A DNA stretch of 64,000 nucleotides. It comes from Osmia lignaria lignaria (lineage: Eukaryota; Arthropoda; Insecta; Hymenoptera; Megachilidae). Under the pieces are notes generated by a model, which saw nothing but the letters and a program-made list of their open reading frames with translations, was not told the DNA's origin and did not search any database. Position 1 is the stretch's first letter, and every line of letters starts with the position of its first letter. The translations under genes were made by a program, and so were the position numbers. Shown here piece by piece: positions 10,197-22,194 of this stretch. The stretch lies in the NCBI RefSeq assembly GCF_051020975.1, contig NW_027478159.1, positions 1,070,501 through 1,134,500 of the forward strand, written 5' to 3'.

Positions 10197-12128
10197 TCAG
10201 ATGCGTAGTTCTCGAGATATATCAAGATACTTAAAAGTTCCGAAGCCGCACCAACATAATAGAGATACAGAAACACCGTGGCCCCTTTCTTTGAGATAAC
10301 TCTGCACTATTGCGAGCTGCAAATGCCACTTCCAGCTTAGCTGTGCAGAGGAAGAACAACAAGAAGAAGAAATATCTCGAAATATGTCCGTCAGGCCCCT
10401 TCCCTTGAGATAAATCTGCAAATATCTCGGAAACGAAGCGAGCTATGGCAAAATGTTAAGAGACCTTTTTTGTAGAGAATTAAGTTTCCTACTTTTTATG
10501 TTCTATGATATTTTTTGATCAGATGCGTAGTTCTCGAGATATATCAAGATATTTAAAAGTTCCGAAGCCGCACCAACATAATAGAGATACAGAAACACCG
10601 TGGCCCCTTTCTTTGAGATAACTCTGCACTATTGCGAGCTGCAAATGCCACTTCCAGCTTAGCTGTGCAGAAGAAGAACAACAAGAAGAAGAAATATCTC
10701 GAAATATGTCCGTCAGGCCAGTTCCTTTGAGCTGAATCTGCAAATATCTCGGAAACGAAGCGAGCTATGGCAAAATGTTAAGAGACGTTTTTTATAGAGA
10801 ATTATGTTTCCTACAATTTATGTTCTATGATATTTTTTGATCAGAAGCGTAGTTTTCGAGATATATCGAGATATTTAAAAGTTCCGAAGCCGCACCAACA
10901 TAATAGGGATACAGAAACACCGTGGCCCCTTTCTTTGAGATAACTCTGCACTATTGCGAGCTGGAAATGCCACTTCCAGTTTAGCTGTGCAGAAGAAGAA
11001 CAACAAGAAGAAGAAATATCTCGAAATATGTCCGTTAGGCCCCTTCCCGTGAGATAAATCTGCAAATATCTCGGAAACGAAGCGAGCTATGGCAAAATGT
11101 TAAGAGACCTCTTTTGTAGAGAATTAAGTTTCCTACTTGTTATGTTCTATGATATTTTTTGATCAGATGCGTAGTTCTCGAGATATATCGAGATATTTAA
11201 AAGTTCCGAAGCCGCACCAACATAATAGAGATACAGAAACACCGTGGCACCTTTCTTTGAGATAACTCTGCACTATTGCGAGCTGGAAATGCCACTTCCA
11301 GTTTAGCTGTGCAGAAGAAGAACAACAAGAAGAAGAAATATCTCGAAATATGTCCGTCAGGCCCCTTCCCTTGAGATAAATCTGCAAATATCTCGGAAAC
11401 GAAGCGAGCTATGGCAAAATGTTAAGAGACCTTTTTTGTAGAGAATTAAGTTTCCTACTTTTTATGTTCTATGATATTTTTTGATCAGATGCGTAGTTCT
11501 CGAGATATATCAAGATACTTAAAAGTTCCGAAGCCGCACCAACATAATAGAGATACAGAAACACCGTGGCCCCTTTCTTTGAGATAACTCTGCACTATTG
11601 CGAGCTGCAAATGCCACTTCCAGCTTAGCTGTGCAGAGGAAGAACAACAAGAAGAAGAAATATCTCGAAATATGTCCGTCAGGCCCCTTCCCTTGAGATA
11701 AATCTGCAAATATCTCGGAAACGAAGCGAGCTATGGCAAAATGTTAAGAGACCTTTTTTGTAGAGAATTAAGTTTCCTACTTTTTATGTTCTATGATATT
11801 TTTTGATCAGATGCGTAGTTCTCGAGATATATCAAGATATTTAAAAGTTCCGAAGCCGCACCAACATAATAGAGATACAGAAACACCGTGGCCCCTTTCT
11901 TTGAGATAACTCTGCACTATTGCGAGCTGCAAATGCCACTTCCAGCTTAGCTGTGCAGAAGAAGAACAACAAGAAGAAGAAATATCTCGAAATATGTCCG
12001 TCAGGCCAGTTCCTTTGAGCTGAATCTGCAAATATCTCGGAAACGAAGCGAGCTATGGCAAAATGTTAAGAGACGTTTTTTATAGAGAATTATGTTTCCT
12101 ACAATTTATGTTCTATGATATTTTTTGA
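9553..12128. repeat. Four-monomer (1288-bp) tandem duplication overlapping the hexamer
   Basis: The four monomers from 9551 to 10838 recur at 10839-12126. Order: TCCGTTAGG with CCCGTGAG; CGTGGCACCT; AAGATACTT with AGAGGAAG; CCAGTTCCTTTGAGC. A third, broken copy starts at 12127 with a private CGTGATATTT and then enters the chimeric monomer at 12449. The first half of this unit is shared with the preceding 1932-bp duplication, so the array changes its higher-order period here without a break in the monomer register. Confidence 0.83.
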
Positions 12129-12448
12129 TCAGAAGCGTAGTTTTCGAGATATATCGTGATATTTAAAAGTTCCGAAGCCGCACCAACATAATAGGGATAC
12201 AGAAACACCGTGGCCCCTTTCTTTGAGATAACTCTGCACTATTGCGAGCTGGAAATGCCACTTCCAGTTTAGCTGTGCAGAAGAAGAACAACAAGAAGAA
12301 GAAATATCTCGAAATATGTCCGTTAGGCCCCTTCCCGTGAGATAAATCTGCAAATATCTCGGAAACGAAGCGAGCTATGGCAAAATGTTAAGAGACCTCT
12401 TTTGTAGAGAATTAAGTTTCCTACTTGTTATGTTCTATGATATTTTTT

Positions 12449-12770
12449 GATCAGATGCGTAGTTCTCGAGATATATCGAGATATTTAAAAGTTCCGAAGC
12501 CGCACCAACATAATAGAGATACAGAAACACCGTGGCCCCTTTCTTTGAGATAACTCTGCACTATTGCGAGCTGCAAATGCCACTTCCAGCTTAGCTGTGC
12601 AGAGGAAGAACAACAAGAAGAAGAAATATCTCGAAATATGTCCGTCAGGCCCCTTCCCTTGAGATAAATCTGCAAATATCTCGGAAACGAAGCGAGCTAT
12701 GGCAAAATGTTAAGAGACCTTTTTTGTAGAGAATTAAGTTTCCTACTTTTTATGTTCTATGATATTTTTT
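12449..12770. repeat. Chimeric monomer ending the four-monomer series
   Basis: The left part (to 12485) matches the CGTGGCACCT monomer of the series at 11161: GATCAGATGCGTAGTTCTCG followed by ATATCGAGATATTT. From 12537 on it matches the next monomer of the series at 11483: CGTGGCCCCT, GCTGCAAATG and AGAGGAAG. The switch falls in 12486-12536. This is what loss of exactly one monomer by misaligned recombination would leave. Confidence 0.75.
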
Positions 12771-15239
12771 GATCATATGCGTAGTTCTCAAGATATATCG
12801 AGATATTTAAAAGTTCCGAAGCCGCACCAACATAATAGAGATACAGAAACACCGTGGCACCTTTCTTTGAGATAACTCTGCACTATTGCGAGCTGGAAAT
12901 GCCACTTCCAGTTTAGCTGTGCAGAAGAAGAACAACAAGAAGAAGAAATATCTCGAAATATGTCCGTCAGGCCCCTTCCCTTGAGATAAATCTGCAAATA
13001 TCTCGGAAACGAAGCGAGCCATGGCAAAATGTTAAGAGACCTTTTTTGTAGAGAATTAAGTTTCCTACTTTTTATGTTCTATGATACTTTTTGATCAGAT
13101 GCGTAGTTCTCGAGATATATCAAGATACTTAAAAGTTCCGAAGCCGCACCAACATAATAGAGATACAGAAACACCGTGGCCCCTTTCTTTGAGATAACTC
13201 TGCACTATTGCGAGCTGTAAATGCCACTTCCAGCTTAGCTGTGCAGAAGAAGAACAACAAGAAGAAGAAATATCTCGAAATATGTCCGTCAGGCCCCTTC
13301 CCTTGAGATATATGTGCAAATATCTCGGAAACGAAGCGAGCTATGGCAAAATGTTAAGAGACCTTTTTTGTAGAGAATTATGTTTCCTACAATTTATGTT
13401 CTATAATATTTTTTGATCAGAAGCGTAGTTTTCGAGATATATCGAGATATTTAAAAGTTCCGAAGACGCACCAACATAATAGAGATACAGAAACACCGTG
13501 GCCCCTTTCTTTGAGATAACTCTGCACTATTGCGAGCGGCAAATGCCACTTCCAGCTTAGCTGTGCAGAAGAAGAACAACAAGAAGAAGAAGTATCTCGA
13601 AATATGTCCGTCAGGCCCCTTCCCTTGAGATAAATCTGCAAATATCTCGGAAACGAAGCGAGCTATGGCAAAATGTTAAGAGACCTTTTTTGTAGAGAAT
13701 TAAGTTTCCTACTTTTTATGTTCTATGATATTTTTTGATCAGATGCGTAGTTCTCGAGATATATCAAGATATTTAAAAGTTCCGAAGCCGCACCAACATA
13801 ATAGAGATACAGAAACACCGTGGCCCCTTTCTTTGAGATAACTCTGCACTATTGCGAGCTGCAAATGCCACTTCCAGCTTAGCTGTGCAGAAGAAGAACA
13901 ACAAGAAGAAGAAATATCTCGAAATATGTCCGTCAGGCCAGTTCCTTTGAGCTGAATCTGCAAATATCTCGGAAACGAAGCGAGCTATGGCAAAATGTTA
14001 AGAGACGTTTTTTATAGAGAATTATGTTTCCTACAATTTATGTTCTATGATATTTTTTGATCAGAAGCGTAGTTTTCGAGATATATCGAGATATTTAAAA
14101 GTTCCGAAGCCGCACCAACATAATAGGGATACAGAAACACCGTGGCCCCTTTCTTTGAGATAACTCTGCACTATTGCGAGCTGGAAATGCCACTTCCAGT
14201 TTAGCTGTGCAGAAGAAGAACAACATGAAGAAGAAATATCTCGAAATATGTCCGTTAGGCCCCTTCCCGTGAGATAAATCTGCAAATATCTCGGAAACGA
14301 AGCGAGCTATGGCAAAATGTTAAGAGACCTCTTTTGTAGAGAATTAAGTTTCCTACTTGTTATGTTCTATGATATTTTTTGATCAGATGCGTAGTTCTCG
14401 AGATATATCGAGATATTTAAAAGTTCCGAAGCCGCACCAACATAATAGAGATACAGAAACACCGTGGCACCTTTCTTTGAGATAACTCTGCACTATTGCG
14501 AGCTGGAAATGCCACTTCCAGTTTAGCTGTGCAGAAGAAGAACAACAAGAAGAAGAAATATCTCGAAATATGTCCGTCAGGCCCCTTCCCTTGAGATAAA
14601 TCTGCAAATATCTCGGAAACGAAGCGAGCTATGGCAAAATGTGAAGAGACCTTTTTTGTAGAGAATTAAGTTTCCTACTTTTTATGTTCTATGATATTTT
14701 TTGATCATATGCGTAGTTCTCGAGATATATCGAGATATTTAAAAGTTCCGAAGCCGCACCAACATAATAGAGATACAGAAACACCGTGGCACCTTTCTTT
14801 GAGATAACTCTGCACTATTGCGAGCTGGAAATGCCACTTCCAGTTTAGCTGTGCAGAAGAAGAACAACAAGAAGAAGAAATATCTCGAAATATGTCCGTC
14901 AGGCCCCTTCCTTTGAGATAAATCTGCAAATATCTCGGAAACGAAGCGAGCCATGGCAAAATGTTAAGAGACCTTTTTTGTAGAGAATTAAGTTTCCTAC
15001 TTTTTATGTTCTATGATATTTTTTGATCAGATGCGTAGTTCTCGAGATATATCAAGATACTTAAAAGTTCCGAAGCCGCACCAACATAATAGAGATACAG
15101 AAACACCGTGGCCCCTTTCTTTGAGATAACTCTGCACTATTGCGAGCTGCAAATGCCACTTCCAGCTTAGCTGTGCAGAGGAAGAACAACAAGAAGAAGA
15201 AATATCTCGAAATATGTCCGTCAGGCCCCTTCCCTTGAG

Positions 15240-17900
15240 ATACATCTGCAAATATCTCGGAAACGAAGCGAGCTATGGCAAAATGTTAAGAGACGTTTTT
15301 TATAGAGAATTATGTTTCCTACAATTTATGTTCTATGATATTTTTTGATCAGAAGCGTAGTTTTCGAGATATATCGAGATATTTAAAAGTTCCGAAGCCG
15401 CACCAACATAATAGGGATACAGAAACACCGTGGCCCCTTTCTTTGAGATAACTCTGCACTAGTGCGAGCCGCAAATGCCACTTCCAGCTTAGCTGTGCAG
15501 AAGAAGAACAACAAGAAGAAGAAATATCTCGAAATATGTCCGTCAGGCCCCTTCCCTTGAGATAAATCTGCAAATATCTCGGAAACGAAGCGAGCTATGG
15601 CAAAATGTTAAGAGACCTTTTTTGTAGAGAACTAGGTTTCCTACTTTTTATGTTCTATGATATTTTTTGATCAGATGCATAGTTCTCGAGATATATCAAG
15701 ATATTTAAAAGTTCCGAAGCCGCACCAACATAATAGAGATACAGAAACACCGTGGCCCCTTTCTTTGAGATAACTCTGCACTATTGCGAGCTGTAAATGC
15801 CACTTCCAGCTTAGCTGTGCAGAAGAAGAACAACAAGAAGAAGAAATATCTCGAAATATGTCCGTCAGGCCCCTTCCCTTGAGATATATGTGCAAATATC
15901 TCGGAAACGAAGCGAGCTATGGCAAAATGTTAAGAGACCTTTTTTGTAGAGAATTATGTTTCCTACAATTTATGTTCTATAATATTTTTTGATCAGAAGC
16001 GTAGTTTTCGAGATATATCGAGATATTTAAAAGTTCCGAAGACGCACCAACATAATAGAGATACAGAAACACCGTGGCCCCTTTCTTTGAGATAACTGTG
16101 CACTAGTGCGAGCCGCAAATGCCACTTCCAGCTTAGCTGTGCAGAGGAAGAACAACAAGAAGAAGAAATATCTCGAAATACGTCCGTCAGGCCCCTTCCC
16201 TTGAGATAAATCTGCAAATATCTCGGAAACGAAGCGAGCTATGGCAAAATGTTTAGAGACCTTTCTTGTAGAGAATTAAGTTTCCTACTTTTTATGTAGT
16301 ATGATATTTTTAGATCAGATGCGTAGTTCTCGAGATATATTAAGATATTTAAAAGTTCCGAAGTCGCACCAACATAATAGAGATACAGAAACACCGTGGC
16401 CCCTTTCTTTGAGATAACTCTGCACTATTGCGCGCTGCAAATGCCACTTCCAGCTTAGCTGTGCAGAAGAAGAACAACAAGAAGAAGAAATATCTCGAAA
16501 TATGTCCGTCAGGCCCCTTCCCTTGAGATAAATCTGCAAATATCTCGGAAACGAAGCGAGCTATGGCAAAATGTTAAGAGACCTTTTTTGTAGAGAATTA
16601 AGTTTCCTACTTTTTATGTTCTATGATATTTTTCGATCAGAGGCGTAGTTCTCGAGATATATCAAGATATTTAAAAGTTCCGAAGCCGCACCAACATAAT
16701 AGAGATACAGAAACACCGTGGCCCCTTTCTTTGAGATAACTCTGCACGATTGCGAGCTGGAAATGCCACTTCCAGTTTAGCTGTGCAGAAGAAGAACAAC
16801 AAGAAGAAGAAATATCTCGAAATATGTCCATCAGGACCCTTCCCCTGAGATAAATCTGCAAATATCTCGGAAACGAAGCGACCTATGGCAAAATCTTAAG
16901 AGACCTTTTTTGTAGAGAATAACGTTTCCTACAATTTACGTTCTATGATATTTTTTGATCAGAAGCGTAGTTTTCGAGATATATCGATATATTTAAAAGT
17001 TCCGAAGCCGCACCAACATAATAGAGATACAGAAACATCGTGGCCCCTTTCTTTGAGATAACTCTGCACTATTGCGAGCTGGAAATGCCACTTCCAGTTT
17101 AGCTGTGCAGAAGAAGAACAACAAGAAGAAGAAATATCTCGAAATATGTCCGTCAGGCCCCTTCCCTTGAGATAAATCTGCAAATATCTCGGAAACGAAG
17201 CGAGCTATGGCAAAATGTTAAGAGACCTTTTTTGTAGAGAATTAAGTTTCCTACTTTTTATGTTCTATGATATTTTTTGATCAGATGCGTAGTTTTCGAG
17301 ATATATCGAGATATTTAAAAGTTCCGAAGCCGCACCAACATAATAGGGATACAGAAACACCGTGGCCCCTTTCTTTGAGATAACTCTGCACTATTGCGAG
17401 CTGGAAATGCCACTTCCAGTTTAGCTGTGCAGAAGAAGAACAACAAGAAGAAGAAATATCTCGAAATATGTCCGTCAGGCCCCTTCCCTTGAGATAAATC
17501 TGCAAATATCTCGGAAACGAAGCGAGCTATGGCAAAATGTTAAGAGACGTTTTTTATAGAGAATTATGTTTCCTACAATTTATGTTCTATGATATTTTTT
17601 GATCAGAAGCGTAGTTTTCGAGATATATCGAGATATTTAAAAGTTCCGAAGCCGCACCAACATAATAGGGATACAGAAACACCGTGGCCCCTTTCTTTGA
17701 GATAACTCTGCACTATTGCGAGCTGGAAATGCCACTTCCAGTTTAGCTGTGCAGAAGAAGAACAACAAGAAGAAGAAATATCTCGAAATATGTCCGTTAG
17801 GCCCCTTCCCGTGAGATAAATCTGCAAATATCTCGGAAACGAAGCGAGCTATGGCAAAATGTTAAGAGACCTCTTTTGTAGAGAATTAAGTTTCCTACTT
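15240..17900. repeat. Eight-monomer block, second copy
   Basis: This is the same monomer order as 3.3-6.9 kb but without the extra 644-bp dimer: TGCGAGCCGC type; GATGCATAG head; GAAGACGCAC/AAATACGTCC; ATATTAAG/GAAGTCGCAC; GATCAGAGGCG; ATCGATATATTT/AAACATCG; and so on. Small private changes exist, such as AGAACTAGGTTTCC at 15628 against AGAATTAAGTTTCC in the first copy. It is followed by a TCCGTTAGG monomer and a CCAGTTCC monomer, as after the first copy. Confidence 0.8.
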
Positions 17901-20176
17901 GTTATGTTCTATGATATTTTTTGATCAGATGCGTAGTTCTCGAGATATATCAAGATATTTAAAAGTTCCGAAGCCGCACCAACATAATAGAGATACAGAA
18001 ACACCGTGGCCCCTTTCTTTGAGATAACTCTGCACTATTGCGAGCTGCAAATGCCACTTCCAGCTTAGCTGTGCAGAAGAAGAACAACAAGAAGAAGAAA
18101 TATCTCGAAATATGTCCGTCAGGCCAGTTCCTTTGAGCTGAATCTGCAAATATCTCGGAAACGAAGCGAGCTATGGCAAAATGTTAAGAGACGTTTTTTA
18201 TAGAGAATTATGTTTCCTACAATTTATGTTCTATGATATTTTTTGATCAGAAGCGTAGTTTTCGAGATATATCGAGATATTTAAAAGTTCCGAAGCCGCA
18301 CCAACATAATAGAGATACAGAAACACCGTGGCACCTTTCTTTGAGATAACTCTGCACTATTGCGAGCTGGAAATGCCACTTCCAGTTTAGCTGTGCAGAA
18401 GAAGAACAACAAGAAGAAGAAATATCTCGAAATATGTCCGTCAGGCCCCTTCCCTTGAGATAAATCTGCAAATATCTCGGAAACGAAGCGAGCTATGGCA
18501 AAATGTTAAGAGACCTTTTTTGTAGAGAATTAAGTTTCCTACTTTTTATGTTCTATGATATTTTTTGATCAGATGCGTAGTTCTCGAGATATATCAAGAT
18601 ACTTAAAAGTTCCGAAGCCGCACCAACATAATAGAGATACAGAAACACCGTGGCCCCTTTCTTTGAGATAACTCTGCACTATTGCGAGCTGCAAATGCCA
18701 CTTCCAGCTTAGCTGTGCAGAGGAAGAACAACAAGAAGAAGAAATATCTCGAAATATGTCCGTCAGGCCCCTTCCCTTAAGATACATCTGCAAATATCTC
18801 GGAAACGAAGCGAGCTATGGCAAAATGTTAAGAGACCTTTTTTGTAGAGAATTAAGTTTCCTACTTTTTATGTTCTATGATATTTTTTGATCAGATGCGT
18901 AGTTCTCGAGATATATCAAGATACTTAAAAGTTCCGAAGCCGCACCAACATAATAGAGATACAGAAACACCGTGGCCCCTTTCTTTGAGATAACTCTGCA
19001 CTATTGCGAGCTGCAAATGCCACTTCCAGCTTAGCTGTGCAGAGGAAGAACAACAAGAAGAAGAAATATCTCGAAATATGTCCGTCAGGCCCCTTCCCTT
19101 GAGATACATCTGCAAATATCTCGGAAACGAAGCGAGCTATGGCAAAATGTTAAGAGACCGCTTTTGTAGAGAATTAAGTTTCCTACTTGTTATGTTCTAT
19201 GATATTTTTTGATCAGATGCGTAGTTCTCGAGATATATCAAGATATTTAAAAGTTCCGAAGCCGCACCAACATAATAGAGATACAGAAACACCGTGGCCC
19301 CTTTCTTTGAGATAACTCTGCACTATTGCGAGCTGCTAATGCCACTTCCAGCTTAGCTGTGCAGAAGAAGAACAACAAGAAGAAGAAATATCTCGAAATA
19401 TGTCCATCAGGACCCTTCCGTTGAGATAAATCTGCAAATATCTCGGAAACGAAGCGAGCTACGGCAAAATGTTGAGAGACCTTTTTTGTAGAGAATAATG
19501 TTTCCTACAATTTATGTTCTATGATATTTTTTGATCAGAAGCGTAGTTTTCGAGATATATCGATATATTTAAAAGTTCCGAAGCCGCACCAACATAATAG
19601 AGATACAGAAACACCGTGGCCCCTTTCTTTGAGATAACTCTGCACTGTTGCGACCTGCAAATGCCACTTCCAGCTCAGCTGTGCAGAAGAAGAACAACAA
19701 GAAGAAGAAGTATCTCGAAATATGTCCGTCAGGCCCCTTCCCTTGAGATAAATCTGCAAATATCTCGGAAACGAAGCGAGCTATGGCAAAATGTTAAGAG
19801 ACCTTTTTTGTAGAGAATTAAGTTTCCTACTTTTTATGTTCTATGATATTTTTTGATCATATGCGTAGTTCTCGAGATATATCGAGATATTTAAAAGTTC
19901 CGAAGCCGCACCAACATAATAGAGATACAGAAACACCGTGGCACCTTTCTTTGAGATAACTCTGCACTATTGCGAGCTGGAAATGCCACTTCCAGTTTAG
20001 CTGTGCAGAAGAAGAACAACAAGAAGAAGAAATATCTCGAAATATGTCCGTCAGGCCCCTTCCCTTGAGATAAATCTGCAAATATCTCGGAAACGAAGCG
20101 AGCCATGGCAAAATGTTAAGAGACCTTTTTTGTAGAGAATTAAGTTTCCTACTTTTTATGTTCTATGATATTTTTT

Positions 20177-21786
20177 GATCAGATGCGTAGTTCTCGAGAT
20201 ATATCAAGATACTTAAAAGTTCCGAAGCCGCACCAACATAATAGAGATACAGAAACACCGTGGCCCCTTTCTTTGAGATAACTCTGCACTATTGCGAGCT
20301 GCAAATGCCACTTCCAGCTTAGCTGTGCAGAGGAAGAACAACAAGAAGAAGAAATATCTCGAAATATGTCCGTCAGGCCCCTTCCCTTGAGATACATCTG
20401 CAAATATCTCGGAAACGAAGCGAGCTATGGCAAAATGTTAAGAGACGTATTTTATAGAGAATTATGTTTCCTACAATTTATGTTCTATGATATTTTTTGA
20501 TCAGAAGCGTAGTTTTCGAGATATATCGAGATATTTAAAAGTTCCGAAGCCGCACCAACATAATAGAGATACAGAAACACCGTGGCCCCTTTCTTTGAGA
20601 TAACTCTGCACTATTGCGAGCTGTAAATGCCACTTCCAGCTTAGCTGTGCAGAAGAAGAACAACAAGAAGAAGAAATATCTCGAAATATGTCCGTCAGGC
20701 CCCTTCCCTTGAGATATATGTGCAAATATCTCGGAAACGAAGCGAGCTATGGCAAAATGTTAAGAGACCTTTTTTGTAGAGAATTATGTTTCCTACAATT
20801 TATGTTCTACAATATTTTTTGATCAGATGCATAGTTCTCGAGATATATCAAGATATTTAAAAGTTCCGAAGACGCACCAACATAATAGAGACACAGAAAC
20901 ACCGTGGCCCCTTTCTTTGAGATAACTGTGCACTAGTGCGAGCCGCAAATGCCACTTCCAGCTTAGCTGTGCAGAGGAAGAACAACAAGAAGAAGAAATA
21001 TCTCGAAATACGTCCGTCAGGCCCCTTCCCTTGAGATAAATCTGCAAATATCTCGGAAACGAAGCGAGCTATGGCAAAATGTTTAGAGACCTTTCTTGTA
21101 GAGAATTAAGTTTCCTACTTTTTATGTAGTATGATATTTTTAGATCAGATGCGTAGTTCTCGAGATATATTAAGATATTTAAAAGTTCCGAAGTCGCACC
21201 AACATAATAGAGATACAGAAACACCGTGGCCCCTTTCTTTGAGATAACTCTGCACTATTGCGAGCTGGAAATGCCACTTCCAGTTTAGCTGTGCAGAAGA
21301 AGAACAACAAGAAGAAGAAATATCTCGAAATATGTCCATCAGGACCCTTCCCCTGAGATAAATCTGCAAATATCTCGGAAACGAAGCGACCTATGGCAAA
21401 ATCTTAAGAGACCTTTTTTGTAGAGAATAACGTTTCCTACAATTTACGTTCTATGATATTTTTTGATCAGAAGCGTAGTTTTCGAGATATATCGATATAT
21501 TTAAAAGTTCCGAAGCCGCACCAACATAATAGAGATACAGAAACATCGTGGCCCCTTTCTTTGAGATAACTCTGCACTATTGCGACCTGCAAATGCCACT
21601 TCCAGCTCAGCTGTGCAGATGAAGAACAACAAGAAGAAGAAGTATCTCGAAATATGTCCGTCAGGCCCCTTCCCTTGAGATAAATCTGCAAATATCTCGG
21701 AAACGAAGCGAGCTATGGCAAAATGTTAAGAGACCTTTTTTGTAGAGAATTAAGTTTCCTACTTTTTATGTTCTATGATATTTTTT
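20177..21786. repeat. Third, mosaic copy of the 3.3-kb/15.2-kb block
   Basis: Only five monomers represent the block, and four in a row (20499, 20821, 21143, 21465) are chimeras. Relative to the 15-17 kb copy: the first joins the left of the 15347 monomer to the right of the 15669 one; the second, the left of 15669 to the right of 15991; the third, the left of 16313 (ATATTAAG, GAAGTCGC) to the right of 16635 (GGACCCTTCCCCTGAG); the fourth, the left of 16957 (AAACATCG) to a right half like the monomer at 19533 (GCGACCTGCAAATG, CAGCTCAGCTG). The switches all fall in the left to middle part of the monomer. Confidence 0.72.
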
Positions 21787-22194
21787 GATCAGACGCGTAG
21801 CTCTCGAGATATATCAAGATATTTAAAAGTTCCGAAGCCGCACCAACATAATAGAGATACAGAAACACCGTGGCCCCTCTCTTTGAGATAACTCTGCACT
21901 ATTGCGAGCTGGAAATGCCACTTCCAGTTTAGCTGTGCAGAAGAAGAACAACAAGAAGAAGAAATATCTCGAAATATGTCCGGTAGGCCCCTTCCCTTGA
22001 GATATATCTGCAAATATCTCGGAAACGAAGCGAGCTATGGCAAAATGTTAAGAGACCTTTTTTGTAGAGAATTATGTTTCCTACAATTTATGTTCTATGA
22101 TATTTTTTGATCAGAAGCGTAGTTTTCGAGATATATCGAGATATTTAAAAGTTCCGAAGCTGCACCAACATAATAGAGGTACAGAAACACCGTG

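Larger units (their letters stand above)
1..21786. repeat. Array zone A: GGAAATG/CAGTTTAG-rich monomers
   Basis: About 67 monomers. Many carry the linked pair GCTGGAAATG and CCAGTTTAG, others GCTGCAAATG with CCAGCTTAG. Tails with GACGTTTTTTATAG are common, as are heads with AGGGATACAG. Two head classes often alternate monomer by monomer: GATCAGAAGCGTAGTTTTCG and GATCAGATGCGTAGTTCTCG. Monomers outside the blocks annotated separately (213-3112, 12771-15026, 17603-20176) are the same families in less regular order. The last of these includes two adjacent near-identical monomers at 18567 and 18889. I see nothing but satellite here. Confidence 0.75.
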
